A stretch of DNA of 64,000 nucleotides from Salegentibacter holothuriorum. Its GTDB lineage: Bacteria > Bacteroidota > Bacteroidia > Flavobacteriales > Flavobacteriaceae. The position numbers were made by a program, and so were the translations under genes. The notes below the pieces were generated by a model. The model had not been told where the DNA came from, made no database searches, and saw only the letters and a program-made list of their open reading frames with translations. The stretch is taken from assembly GCF_900168045.1 (NCBI RefSeq), contig NZ_FUYY01000002.1:806001-870000 (forward strand), read 5' to 3'. Positions 50,109 to 59,252 of the stretch are shown here, piece after piece; the stretch's first letter is position 1, and every line of letters starts with the position of its first letter.

Positions 50109-50495
50109 TTAACGTTTAGAGAACTGAAATTTCTTACGAGCTTTCTTCTGTCCAAACTTCTTACGTTCTACCATTCTTGGGTCTCTGGTCATTAAACCTT
50201 CTGGCTTTAACACCGCTCTGTTCTCTGCGTCCAGTTCTACCATTGCTCTTGCAAGTGCAAGACGAATAGCTTCTGCCTGTCCTGTAATTCCACCACCGTA
50301 AACATTAGCAGTAATGTCGAAATTATCGTCATTACCTGTAAGGTTAAGGGCCTGGTTTACTTTGTAAAGTAAAGGACCTGTGGTAAAGTAGTCTTTAAGG
50401 TCTTTTTTGTTAACGCTAAACTTTCCGCTTCCTTCAGAAACGTAAACACGCGCAACCGCCGTTTTTCTACGGCCAATTTTGTGAATAACCTCCAT
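50109..50495 (-). CDS. rpsI: 30S ribosomal protein S9
   Basis: A 128-residue S9. Signature GRRKTAVARVYV (residues 7-18), GGGITGQAEAIRLALARAM (near residue 67), and the basic C terminus KFGQKKARKKFQFSKR that reaches the P-site tRNA. It overlaps the L13 stop by one base (TAATG), so translation is coupled. Confidence 0.98.
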   Translation of the reverse strand: MEVIHKIGRRKTAVARVYVSEGSGKFSVNKKDLKDYFTTGPLLYKVNQALNLTGNDDNFDITANVYGGGITGQAEAIRLALARAMVELDAENRAVLKPEGLMTRDPRMVERKKFGQKKARKKFQFSKR

Positions 50496-50950
50496 TACTT
50501 AAGATCGTTTAAGTTAATAGTTTTAGGCTTTTGTGCAGTGTGATCATGTTCTGATCCTGCATAAACCTTTAAATTTCTAAATAGGTCTGCTCCAAGTTTG
50601 TTCTTTGGTAGCATTCCTTTTACTGATTTTTCGATAAGTCTCTCTGGATTCTTTTCGAATAATTCAGCGGCTGTTAGACTTTTTTGTCCACCCGGGTAGC
50701 CAGTATGACGAATGTATTCTTTCGAATCCCATTTCTTACCGGTTAAGTTGATCTTTTCTGCATTGGTAACGATTACGTTATCTCCACAATCAACGTGCGG
50801 GGTGAAGTTAGGTTTGTGCTTACCTCTTAGTAGCTTGGCTACTTTTGATGATAGGCGGCCCAACGTCTGTCCTTCAGCATCTACGTGTACCCATTCTTTG
50901 GTCACGGTAGCCTTGTTGGCTGATACTGTTTTGTAGCTTAATGTGTCCAC
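50495..50950 (-). CDS. rplM: 50S ribosomal protein L13
   Basis: A 151-residue L13 with [19 protein letters not shown] (residues about 23-41), the conserved [16 protein letters not shown], and [13 protein letters not shown]. Translation starts at GTG 50950, because the family N terminus ([16 protein letters not shown]) begins there and no ATG is near. It is first in the operon, with a full consensus promoter and a near-5'-end hairpin in its leader. Confidence 0.97.
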   Translation of the reverse strand: MDTLSYKTVSANKATVTKEWVHVDAEGQTLGRLSSKVAKLLRGKHKPNFTPHVDCGDNVIVTNAEKINLTGKKWDSKEYIRHTGYPGGQKSLTAAELFEKNPERLIEKSVKGMLPKNKLGADLFRNLKVYAGSEHDHTAQKPKTINLNDLK

Positions 50951-50990
50951 ACTAATTAAATTTACTTATTATTAAACATTCCATTCCCAA

Positions 50991-51015
50991 TTCCCGCCAT
51001 GAAACATGTCGGGAA
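50991..51015 (-). promoter_or_regulatory. hairpin at the 5' end of the rplM-rpsI leader
   Basis: TTCCCG-A-CATG-TTT-CATG-G-CGGGAA on the minus strand (one internal mismatch). Given the promoter at 51025, it would begin within a few bases of the transcript start. It may bind L13 or simply stabilise the mRNA. Confidence 0.55.
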
Positions 51016-51024
51016 ATCGGGGTG

Positions 51025-51055
51025 CAAATGTACAATTATAAATTCATATAGCAAA
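51025..51055 (-). promoter_or_regulatory. rplM operon promoter (full Bacteroidota consensus)
   Basis: TTTG (51055-51052), 19 bases, TACATTTG (51032-51025). Matches in both elements and spacing. Confidence 0.75.
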
Positions 51056-51264
51056 TCCGAAATTAATTAATTTATTTTGAGGGATATAGCTTTAGAACAG
51101 AATCTTAACATTGAAACAGTTGTGTTCTAATTTTGATTGCCAGTTGTTCAATTAGGCCTTCTTATGAGGTGTCAATATTAATTTAAAATCGATTAAAAGG
51201 CTTAAATATATGTTGAGTGGTAATATTTGTGTTAATAAAGTCATAAAATACTTGGAATACTTCT

Positions 51265-51272
51265 TAGCTTTG
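51265..51272 (+). promoter_or_regulatory. -7 element for the lipocalin-like lipoprotein gene
   Basis: TAGCTTTG matches TAnnTTTG and ends 21 bases before the ATG. No -33 TTTG at 19-20 bases. Confidence 0.45.
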
Positions 51273-51293
51273 TAGTCCCAAATTGAATTAGCT

Positions 51294-51884
51294 ATGAATA
51301 ACCTGCTTAATATTAAAAATGTCTTAGGTTTATTTGCAGCGACACTTGTTTTTGTGTCTTGCGAACCTAATGAAGACCCTATTAGTTCCGATGAATTAAA
51401 TGCTGCCAATGCCACGGCTTCTATAGTTCCAGAAGATCTTGAAGGCGAATGGATACTTTCGGCAATGTTAACCGATACTGTTGTGGATATTAATAACGAT
51501 GGTGTATTTAATTCAAATATACTATTGGAAACAAATTGCTTTCAGGATATGGGGGTTACCTTTTTGCCAAATGGCGATATGGTAACTAACAACTCTAAGC
51601 TTGATTTTAAAGCCGGAACTAATGATGATGAATTTGAGTGTCTTTCGGGAAGAACAGATTCCGGGAACTGGGATGTTGAAAATGTAAATACTGAAGAGCG
51701 TTTAGTGATAAGTATGACTATAGATGGAACTACTCGCACACATAGCAGGATTTTAGATAGAACTGCCAATACTTTTGCTTTTGAAATCAGCAAATTTGAA
51801 TCTGAGCAATATTATGGTAATCCCAGTGGTACCGATGCCGAAGAGGTTACCGTTTTATCTTTAGAATACACCAGGTTGAATTAA
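51294..51884 (+). CDS. lipocalin-like lipoprotein
   Basis: A 196-residue predicted lipoprotein with signal MNNLLNIKNVLGLFAATLVF and lipobox cysteine in VFVSCEP (residue about 23). The mature part starts as many lipocalin-like domains in this group (LEGEWILSAMLTDT) and has a beta-strand pattern with two conserved cysteines (ETNCFQ, FECLSG) that may form a disulfide. Function unknown. It is a single-gene unit with promoter element and strong terminator. Confidence 0.75.
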   Translation: MNNLLNIKNVLGLFAATLVFVSCEPNEDPISSDELNAANATASIVPEDLEGEWILSAMLTDTVVDINNDGVFNSNILLETNCFQDMGVTFLPNGDMVTNNSKLDFKAGTNDDEFECLSGRTDSGNWDVENVNTEERLVISMTIDGTTRTHSRILDRTANTFAFEISKFESEQYYGNPSGTDAEEVTVLSLEYTRLN

Positions 51885-51912
51885 CCTAACCAGTCTTTTT
51901 ATTGTTAGATGG

Positions 51913-51946
51913 AAAAACCTCGCAGCTTTTAGTTGCGAGGTTTTTT
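51913..51946 (+). terminator. terminator after the lipocalin-like lipoprotein gene
   Basis: AAAAACCTCGCA pairs with TGCGAGGTTTTT (51913-51924 with 51934-51945), then further Ts. Confidence 0.9.
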
Positions 51947-51950
51947 GTTT

Positions 51951-52062
51951 TACTCGAGAATCGATATTTAATGACTCGTTGGCTTGTTACGAGGTAGATT
52001 ACTCGTTACTAGTTAATATGGGAAGTTTCACGCGTCGTCATCCTGAATTTATTTCAGGATCT
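51951..52062. repeat. adjacent family C and family A partial repeats
   Basis: A family C-like copy (51951-52010; ACTCGAGAATCGATATTTAATG, CTCGTTGGCTTGTTACGAG) is followed by half of a family A element (52034-52062; CGTCATCCTGAATTTATTTC). A family B half (GCAATGACGGA) follows at about 52151, so three families meet in one 294-base gap. Confidence 0.6.
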
Positions 52063-52178
52063 AGTTTGAACATAATCTAAACATAGGTTTTGATCTTAAG
52101 AATTCCCGCAGAAAATAGATATAAGCTCTCCATTCATCAAAAGAGTGTTTCAGTCTCCATCGCAATGACGGAGAAATT

Positions 52179-55010
52179 CTAATGCGCTTCCAGCCAATTG
52201 TTACCTTCTCCTAATTCTACATCTAAAGGAACATCCAGTTTGTAAGCGTTTTCCATTTCAAACTGAATCATTTTCTTTACTTCTTCAACTTCATCTTTAT
52301 GGGCATCAAAAACCAATTCATCATGTACCTGGAGTAGCATTTTTGTTTTAAATTTTCTTTCCGTAAGTTTTCGGTAAATATTAATCATTGCCAGCTTAAT
52401 AATATCTGCTGCGCTTCCCTGTATTGGTGCATTTACAGCATTTCTTTCGGCAGCGCCACGTACTACAGCATTTTGCGAATTAATGTCTTTTAGGTAGCGT
52501 CTTCTTCCTAAGATGGTTTGCACATAACCGTTCTCCCTGGCAAAATCTATTTGATCGGCAATATAACCGGTTAATTTAGGATAGGTTTTGTAATAGGTAT
52601 CAATAAGTTCTTTGGCTTCAGCGCGAGATAAATTAGTTTGGTTGCTTAATCCAAAAGCCGAAACTCCATATATAATTCCAAAATTCACAGTTTTGGCATT
52701 ACTTCTTTGCTCCCGGGTTACTTCATCTATTTTTACATTAAAAACCTGGGCCGCAGTAGAGGCGTGAATATCTTTGCCTTCTTTAAAGGCTTTAATCATG
52801 TTATCTTCCTCACTAAGTGCAGCAATAATTCGTAATTCAATTTGAGAATAATCGGCAGCCAATAGAATATGGTTTTCGTCCCGGGGAACAAAAGCTTTTC
52901 TTACCTGGCGACCACGCTCGGTTCTTATTGGGATATTTTGAAGGTTGGGGTTGTTAGAGCTCAATCTTCCCGTAGCAGCAATAGTTTGCACATAATCGGT
53001 ATGAATTCTTCCTGTAGGTTTTTGCACCTGGTTTGGTAGAGAGTCTACATATGTATTTTGCAGCTTAACCAATGCGCGGTACATCAAAACGTCTTCTACG
53101 ATCTTGTGTTCCTTAACAAGGTTAGAAAGTACATCTTCACTGGTTGAATATTGTCCCGTCTTGGTTTTTTTTGGTTTTTTAACCAATTCCATTTTTTCAA
53201 AAAGGATAATTCCCAATTGTTTTGGAGAACTGATTTTAAATTCTTCTCCCGCTTCTTTATATATACTTTGCTCGAGGTCTTTAATGTCACTATCTAACGC
53301 GTCAGAAAGAGATTTTAGGAAATTTTCGTCCAACTTTATGCCTTCCAGCTCCATTGCAGCGAGTACCCGAACTAACGGAATTTCAATTTCATTAAAGAGC
53401 TTTCGGGTTTCTGCTTCTTTTAATTCTTGCTCAAAGAATTTTTTAAGCTGAAGGGTTACGTCAGCATCTTCTACACCATACTCGCTTTGCTGGTCTAGCG
53501 GTACTTCCCGCATCGACTTTTGATTCTTTCCTTTTTTTCCTATTAATTCTGAAATAGGCTGCGGGGTATAATTAAGGTAAGTTTCGGCAAGGATATCCAT
53601 ATTATGGCGCATATCTGGATTTATCAGGTAATGCGCGATCATCGTATCGAAAAGCTTTCCGCTTATTTCAATATCATATTTGGCTAAAACCTTGATATCA
53701 TATTTAAGGTTTTGTCCAATTTTTTCAATTTTTTCATCTTCAAAAAAGGGTCTTAATTCTTCAATAAGCTCCTGTGCTTTTTCGCGTTCTTCGGGGAAGG
53801 GAAGGTAAAAACCTTTACCGGCTTCCCAGGAAAAAGCGATACCTACCAGCTCTGCTTCCAGCGCATTTAAACTTGTGGTTTCAGTATCAACGCAAACGCT
53901 ACTTTGTTTCATTAAATTCTGAAGAAACATTTGCCTGGCCATTTTAGTGTTTAGGCTTTGGTATACGTGAGCAGTGTCTTTTAAGGATTTTCTTCCGCCC
54001 GAAGTTGCTTCAATTTTTTCTGAATCACCTCCTGAAAACAGTGAAAACTGTCCTTCGCCTGCTGTTTGGGAAGCTTTTTTGGCAGTTGGGGAATTAGTAA
54101 CCTGAGTTTGCTTTTGGTCTTCCTCGCCGTTAAATAATTTTATGAATTGATCTTTAAGTCTTCTAAATTCAAGTTCTTCAAATATTTCCTGAACCTTATC
54201 TGAATCTGGTTGGGAAAGTTCATAATCTTCAGCGTGAAATTTCACATCACAATCGGTAAGAATGGCTGCCAGTTTTTTAGAAAGAATGCCCTGCTCGGCG
54301 TGGCTTTCCACCTTTTCTTTCATCTTTCCTTTTAGCTGGTCGGTATTGGCCAACAGCTCTTCCATACTTCCAAATTGCTTCAGGAATTTTTTGGCAGTTT
54401 TCTCGCCTACTCCCGGAAGCCCTGGGATATTATCTACTGCATCGCCCATCATTCCCAGGAAATCTATTACCTGCTCGGGACGTTCAACTTCAAATTTCTT
54501 TTGAACTTCTGGGATTCCCCAAATTTCGATTCCGTTACCCATTCTTGCCGGGCGGTACATAAAAATATTTTCGGTTACCAGTTGGGCAAAATCCTTATCT
54601 GGGGTTACCATAAAAACCTGGTAGTTTTCCTTTTCGGCTTGTTGGGCAAGAGTTCCAATAATATCATCGGCTTCCATTCCGGCTAATTCTACTACAGGAA
54701 TATGCATGGCTTTTAGAATATCCTGGATAATAGGAATAGCATCTTTTATAGGTTCGGGTGTGGCGTCCCTGTTGGCTTTGTATTCTGCAAACATTTCGGT
54801 TCTTGCCTTGCTGCCTTCTTTATCAAAGCAAACGGCAAGATGGTCTGGTTTTTCACGCCTAATAACATCAAAAAGGGAGTTCATAAACCCCATGATGGCT
54901 GAAGTATCAAAACCTTTAGAATTTATTCTTGGGTTTTTAATAAAAGCGTAATAGCCTCTAAAAATAAGGGCATAGGCATCAACAAGAAACAGGCGTTTTT
55001 GAGCAGACAT
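52179..55010 (-). CDS. polA: DNA polymerase I
   Basis: A 943-residue polymerase with all three parts: N-terminal 5'-3' exonuclease (LVDAYALIFRGYYAF; DKDFAQLV; LGMMGDAVDNIPGLPGVG), a proofreading 3'-5' exonuclease with its acidic residues intact (VCVDTETTSLNA near residue 375; YGVEDADVTLQL), and the family A polymerase with LLAADYSQIELRIIA (near residue 706), the O-helix RSNAKTVNFGIIYG and the final VHDEL. Length is normal. A TATCTTTG element lies 40 bases before the ATG. Confidence 0.98.
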   Translation of the reverse strand: MSAQKRLFLVDAYALIFRGYYAFIKNPRINSKGFDTSAIMGFMNSLFDVIRREKPDHLAVCFDKEGSKARTEMFAEYKANRDATPEPIKDAIPIIQDILKAMHIPVVELAGMEADDIIGTLAQQAEKENYQVFMVTPDKDFAQLVTENIFMYRPARMGNGIEIWGIPEVQKKFEVERPEQVIDFLGMMGDAVDNIPGLPGVGEKTAKKFLKQFGSMEELLANTDQLKGKMKEKVESHAEQGILSKKLAAILTDCDVKFHAEDYELSQPDSDKVQEIFEELEFRRLKDQFIKLFNGEEDQKQTQVTNSPTAKKASQTAGEGQFSLFSGGDSEKIEATSGGRKSLKDTAHVYQSLNTKMARQMFLQNLMKQSSVCVDTETTSLNALEAELVGIAFSWEAGKGFYLPFPEEREKAQELIEELRPFFEDEKIEKIGQNLKYDIKVLAKYDIEISGKLFDTMIAHYLINPDMRHNMDILAETYLNYTPQPISELIGKKGKNQKSMREVPLDQQSEYGVEDADVTLQLKKFFEQELKEAETRKLFNEIEIPLVRVLAAMELEGIKLDENFLKSLSDALDSDIKDLEQSIYKEAGEEFKISSPKQLGIILFEKMELVKKPKKTKTGQYSTSEDVLSNLVKEHKIVEDVLMYRALVKLQNTYVDSLPNQVQKPTGRIHTDYVQTIAATGRLSSNNPNLQNIPIRTERGRQVRKAFVPRDENHILLAADYSQIELRIIAALSEEDNMIKAFKEGKDIHASTAAQVFNVKIDEVTREQRSNAKTVNFGIIYGVSAFGLSNQTNLSRAEAKELIDTYYKTYPKLTGYIADQIDFARENGYVQTILGRRRYLKDINSQNAVVRGAAERNAVNAPIQGSAADIIKLAMINIYRKLTERKFKTKMLLQVHDELVFDAHKDEVEEVKKMIQFEMENAYKLDVPLDVELGEGNNWLEAH

Positions 55011-55050
55011 ATATTTTGGAATATTATTTTTTCTGAATATCCCAAAACTA

Positions 55051-55058
55051 CAAAGATA
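55051..55058 (-). promoter_or_regulatory. -7 element for polA
   Basis: The minus strand reads TATCTTTG. No -33 TTTG found at 19-20 bases. Confidence 0.4.
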
Positions 55059-55113
55059 TTATCATACTGGCTTTAGGCCGTCCTAAAAACTTGTAGATTA
55101 AAACCGACTAAAA

Positions 55114-56427
55114 TTATGCAACAGCAACTTTTCTTCTCTTATTACTATAAGCGTAATAGAAAATATAAGCGTAGCAAAGCATTACTAAAATTAAGGCCAC
55201 GTTAAAATTAAAAGAATCTGTAAGATAGCCGTAGGCCGGTGGGATTATAGCGCCACCCACAATCATGGTACATAATACTCCAGAACCCTGGGCTTTATCA
55301 TCTCCCAGCCCATCTAAGGCAAGACTAAAAATTGTAGGGAACATTATTGAATTAAATAATCCAACACCTATTATCGTCCACATTGCAGTAAGACCTACTG
55401 TTAAATTGGAGATAAGGATCATTCCAATAGCTCCAATAGCAAAAACACTTAATATTTTTGCCGGGTTAAATATGGAAGTAAGATAAGAACCAATGAATCT
55501 TCCAATCATTGCTCCGGTCCAGTAAAAAGTTACAAAAACTCCTACTACGGCCATGTCGCTAGATGATGAAACTCCAGTTGTTAAAATCCATTCTGCAATA
55601 GTTCTCATAAAAGAAGTTTCTCTTACCGTTGCGGCAAGGTCAAGGCTTAAAAAATAGTTTACCATATAACTTCCAAGGGCAACTTCGGCACCTACATAGC
55701 AGAATAAACCAATAGCACCAAGAATAAGATTTTTATTTTTTAATACTTTTCTATAATCATTAGAAGCCTCTTTATCGCCAACTTTTGGGAGTTTTACAAA
55801 AAAGAAAACAAGGGCGATTACCCCTATAAAAGCAGCAATTCCTAAAAATGGAGTCTGTACTGCAGCAGCTTCAGCCACTAAATAACTTTTTTGCGCGGTA
55901 GTGTCCAGCGCTTCAATTTCAGCACTTGTCTTTACTTTGTCCTGAAGTATAAAAAGTGCTCCAAGTGCCGGAGCGATTGCGGTTCCCAGGGAATTAAAAG
56001 CCTGTGAAAGGTTAAGTCTACTGGAAGCCGTTTTTTCGGGACCAAGAATGGTTACATAAGGGTTTGCGGCAACCTGAAGAATGGTGATACCCGCGGCAAG
56101 TGTAAAATATCCCAACATAAAAACTCCGAAGACACGGTAAGAAGCTGCGGGATAAAATAATAAGCAACCCAGTGCCATAGTGCCAAGCCCTAGAATAATT
56201 CCTTTTTTATATCCAATTTTAGAGAGAATATATCCCGCCGGAATAGAGAGTAAAAAATAGGCTCCAAAGAAGGCAAATTGAACCATTCCAGCCTGGAAAT
56301 AAGAGAGTGTAAATACTTCACGTAGTCTTGGTATAAGTGAATCAACGAGAACGGTTATAAATCCCCAAAGAAAAAAAAGTATAGTTACAAATATAAAAGC
56401 GGTGCGATAAGATCTTTTCTGTTCCAT
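55114..56427 (-). CDS. FucP-like sugar:proton MFS transporter
   Basis: A 437-residue inner-membrane transporter with about 12 helices. Family blocks are FFLWGFITVLVDSLIPRLRE (residues 18-37), ILQVAANPYVTILGPE (near residue 115) and SRLNLSQAFNSLGT, typical of the fucose/glucose/galactose symporters. It starts at the base directly after the glycosylasparaginase stop, so the two are one operon; import of a sugar freed by, or accompanying, that enzyme is plausible. The sugar cannot be named. Confidence 0.9.
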   Translation of the reverse strand: MEQKRSYRTAFIFVTILFFLWGFITVLVDSLIPRLREVFTLSYFQAGMVQFAFFGAYFLLSIPAGYILSKIGYKKGIILGLGTMALGCLLFYPAASYRVFGVFMLGYFTLAAGITILQVAANPYVTILGPEKTASSRLNLSQAFNSLGTAIAPALGALFILQDKVKTSAEIEALDTTAQKSYLVAEAAAVQTPFLGIAAFIGVIALVFFFVKLPKVGDKEASNDYRKVLKNKNLILGAIGLFCYVGAEVALGSYMVNYFLSLDLAATVRETSFMRTIAEWILTTGVSSSSDMAVVGVFVTFYWTGAMIGRFIGSYLTSIFNPAKILSVFAIGAIGMILISNLTVGLTAMWTIIGVGLFNSIMFPTIFSLALDGLGDDKAQGSGVLCTMIVGGAIIPPAYGYLTDSFNFNVALILVMLCYAYIFYYAYSNKRRKVAVA

Positions 56428-57399
56428 TTAAAGGTAAGATTGGCTAGGTGTATTGGTGTTTTTGTTGTCTTGATATTTCACAAAGGTAAAGCCTTTATGG
56501 AGGCAATAAGAACCAATTTCCCCATTTTTTCCCAAAGCTAAGAAAGCTACCTGAAAATCTTTATAATTGCTGTTCTGTTTAACAATTCGCTGTACCGCAA
56601 TTTCACAAGCTTCTTGCGGACTTTTGCCCTGCCGCATTAATTCAACAATAAGAAAACTACCTACACTTTTCATAATGGCTTCGCCCATTCCGGTAGCAAC
56701 TGCGCCGCCAATTTCATTATCAATATAAAGACCTGCGCCAATAATAGGAGAATCTCCAACCCTTCCATTCATTTTGTAGGCCAGGCCAGAGGTGGTGCAA
56801 GCCCCGGCAATATCACCTTTTTCGTCAAGGCAAAGCATTCCTATGGTATCGTGGTTTTCAATATTAATAATTGGTTTGTATTCTTTTTTCTCCAACCATT
56901 TTTTCCAGTCCTCTTCAGATTCTTTAGTCAGTAGATTTTTTGGCTTAAACCCTTGCTGAATGGCAAACTGAAAAGCTCCCTCTCCAGCCAACATTACGTG
57001 AGGCGTTTCTTCCATAACTTTTCTGGCTACAGAAACGGGATGTTCAATTTCTTTTAAATAAACTACGCTCCCACATTCTCCTAATGGTGACATAATACAC
57101 GCATCTAGAGTAACATTGCCATCCCTGTCTGGTGCACCACCATTTCCTACGGTAGTATTTTTAAGATTAGCTTCCTCAACCCTTACACCTTGTTCTGCGG
57201 CATCTAAAGCCGAAGTTCCTTTGTATAGCAACTCGCCGGCAGTTTTACTGGCTTCGTGAAAATTCCATGTGGCAATACAAATAGGAGTCGGTTTCTCCTG
57301 TTTTTTAAAAGTAGAGGCATGTAAATTATAGGTGCCCGGCAAAAGGGTGACACCGGCACCAGATATTCCGGCTGCTTTTATAAAATTTCTTCGTTTCAT
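56428..57399 (-). CDS. N4-(beta-N-acetylglucosaminyl)-L-asparaginase (exported by Tat)
   Basis: A 323-residue Ntn-hydrolase. The N terminus MKRRNFIKAAGISGAG is a Tat signal peptide. Autocleavage occurs before the catalytic threonine, seen as HDTIGML (D184-T185); ATWNFHEASKTA and GNGGAPDRDGNVTLDACIM are family blocks, and GRVGDSPIIGAGLYID matches the substrate pocket. It removes the GlcNAc-asparagine link left after N-glycoprotein breakdown. The downstream FucP-type transporter suggests glycan scavenging. Confidence 0.9.
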   Translation of the reverse strand: MKRRNFIKAAGISGAGVTLLPGTYNLHASTFKKQEKPTPICIATWNFHEASKTAGELLYKGTSALDAAEQGVRVEEANLKNTTVGNGGAPDRDGNVTLDACIMSPLGECGSVVYLKEIEHPVSVARKVMEETPHVMLAGEGAFQFAIQQGFKPKNLLTKESEEDWKKWLEKKEYKPIINIENHDTIGMLCLDEKGDIAGACTTSGLAYKMNGRVGDSPIIGAGLYIDNEIGGAVATGMGEAIMKSVGSFLIVELMRQGKSPQEACEIAVQRIVKQNSNYKDFQVAFLALGKNGEIGSYCLHKGFTFVKYQDNKNTNTPSQSYL

Positions 57400-57604
57400 T
57401 GATGTTTTGATTAGGGTTTAAAAAGCCTTGAAAAATACTCCTTATTGCTGGTATAGTCAAATTTTATAGCTAAACAACATTTCTGGTACTATTTAGGTTT
57501 TAATAATATTTGCGTTTTAGGCCTGTCACAGTCGTTAAAATAAAGCTAAACCAAATTTACAAAATGATGATTAAAAGTATATTCGCAAAAATTTGAAATT
57601 GCTG

Positions 57605-58831
57605 ATGCGTTGGATAATATTTATAGTTTTTTTCTTGTTAATTGAGATTTATGCCTACCAGGCATTAAAGACCATAAGCCGAAATTATTGGGTAGTAATC
57701 CTTTATTTTGCAGTTAGCCTTGCGGTATTGGCTAACTTTATTTATCAATGGTTAACCCCGGTAGAGGGTAGTGTGCTCACCGGAGAAAGGGGCTATGCCT
57801 TTGGCTTTTTACTTTCGGTACTACTTTTTAAAGTTATTCTTACGCTAATTATGTTTGGAGAGGATGTCTATAGAATAGGCTCCGGTGGTTTTGAGAAGTT
57901 ACTCTCTTCAGAAGGAAATTTCTCTCTGCCTTCCCGCAGAAAATTTTTAAGTCAGTTGGCTATGGGTATAGCGGCCATTCCATTGGCTTCGGTTCTATAT
58001 GGTATGTACCAGGGGAGGTATAATTTTAGAGTGCTTAATTACACACTATATTTTGATGACCTTCCAGAGGCTTTTGATGGTTACCGACTTGCCCAAATTA
58101 GTGATATTCACAGCGGAAGTTTTGATAACGAAAAAAAGGTAAAATACGGCGTAGATCTTCTTAATCAGCAAGAAACCGATATTGTTGTTTTTACGGGAGA
58201 TTTAGTGAACAATGAAGCTTCAGAAATGGAACCCTGGAAAGAATTGTTTGGTCAAATAAAAGCTAAAGATGGTGTTTATTCTATTTTGGGTAATCACGAT
58301 TACGGCGATTATAAAAGCTGGAGTTCACCTGAAGCGAAAAAACAAAATTTAGATACGCTAAAGGATACTCACGCCAATATGGGTTGGAAGCTTTTGTTAA
58401 ATGAGCATAAACTTATTGAGCGAAAAGGAGAGAAGATTGCATTAGTTGGAGTGGAAAACTGGGGTAGCGGCGGATTTAAAAAAGAAGGTGACCTGGATAA
58501 GGCAGGAGCGGGATTAAGTGAAAAAGATTTTAAAGTATTATTGAGTCACGATCCCTCTTATTGGCAGGAGAAAATTAAAAAGGATAAAAATAATTATCAC
58601 TTAACACTTAGTGGGCATACCCACGGAATGCAATTTGGAATTGAAATTCCCGGCTGGTTTAAATGGAGTCCTGTGCAGTACCGTTACCAAAATTGGGCAG
58701 GAATATACGAGGAATTTGGGCGCTATATTAATGTAAATCGCGGATTTGGTTATCTGGCCTTTCCGGGGAGAGTGGGAATTTGGCCTGAAATAAGTGTGAT
58801 TGAACTCAAAAAAGGTTCAAAACCTGCATAA
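57605..58831 (+). CDS. membrane-bound metallophosphoesterase
   Basis: A 408-residue protein starting at ATG 57605 (an in-frame TTG four codons earlier is possible). Helices near residues 1-20, 28-48 and 68-88 are followed by a short linker with RRKFLSQ and another hydrophobic stretch, then the catalytic domain with the calcineurin-type metal motifs DIHSGSF, GDLVNNE, GNHDYGDY and SGHTHGM. Resembles YkuE-type phosphoesterases that act on lipids such as UDP-diacylglucosamine; the substrate is uncertain. A TATATTCG near the start is a weak promoter match. Confidence 0.88.
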   Translation: MRWIIFIVFFLLIEIYAYQALKTISRNYWVVILYFAVSLAVLANFIYQWLTPVEGSVLTGERGYAFGFLLSVLLFKVILTLIMFGEDVYRIGSGGFEKLLSSEGNFSLPSRRKFLSQLAMGIAAIPLASVLYGMYQGRYNFRVLNYTLYFDDLPEAFDGYRLAQISDIHSGSFDNEKKVKYGVDLLNQQETDIVVFTGDLVNNEASEMEPWKELFGQIKAKDGVYSILGNHDYGDYKSWSSPEAKKQNLDTLKDTHANMGWKLLLNEHKLIERKGEKIALVGVENWGSGGFKKEGDLDKAGAGLSEKDFKVLLSHDPSYWQEKIKKDKNNYHLTLSGHTHGMQFGIEIPGWFKWSPVQYRYQNWAGIYEEFGRYINVNRGFGYLAFPGRVGIWPEISVIELKKGSKPA

Positions 58832-58955
58832 TGTATAGAATTTACTATATTTGAATTAGTGATTTCTCCGAAAAATTATCATTTTAACCTATATATTATT
58901 TGCCTCGTTTTAAGGAACGAAATTGAGGCTTAAAATCTAATTAAAGAAAAGCTGC

Positions 58956-59252
58956 ATGTCAAAATTTGGTGAATTAATAGACCTCAATATCCCGGTGTTG
59001 TTGGATTTCTATACCGAATGGAACGAGGATTCTAAACTTATGAACCCGGTCTTGCGAGAAGTTGCTGCCGCGATGGGGAATAAGGTAAAAGTGATAAAAA
59101 TAGATGTAGATAAGAATGCGCAACTTGCCGAGGCCCTTAGGGTAAAAGTGTTGCCAACGCTTATAATTTATAAATCTGGCGAAATGAAATGGCGCCAAAG
59201 CGGTGAACAGGATGCTGCAACCCTGGTAGGGATTCTTAAGGAATATGTTTAA
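58956..59252 (+). CDS. thioredoxin-fold protein lacking the redox cysteines
   Basis: A 98-residue protein with the thioredoxin fold: VLLDFYTEW (residues 14-22), VIKIDVDKNAQLAEAL, and the cis-proline VLPTLIIYKSGE (P67). The active site WCGPCK is replaced by WNEDSK (residues 22-27), and there is no cysteine in the protein. It therefore cannot do thiol-disulfide exchange; it may be a chaperone or binding domain. No signal peptide. It overlaps the convergent deacetylase gene by 4 bases. Confidence 0.88.
   Translation: MSKFGELIDLNIPVLLDFYTEWNEDSKLMNPVLREVAAAMGNKVKVIKIDVDKNAQLAEALRVKVLPTLIIYKSGEMKWRQSGEQDAATLVGILKEYV

Larger units (their letters stand above)
50951..51293. other. 343-base divergent region between rplM and a lipoprotein gene
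   Basis: It holds the rplM leader hairpin and promoter at 50991-51055 and a -7 element for the lipoprotein at 51265-51272. The middle (about 51060-51230) shows nothing I can name. Confidence 0.6.

Noticed and set aside
8733-52062. Hairpin repeats considered as a CRISPR array
   Set aside because: Copies are dispersed over 40 kb, lack regular spacers, and no cas gene is present.
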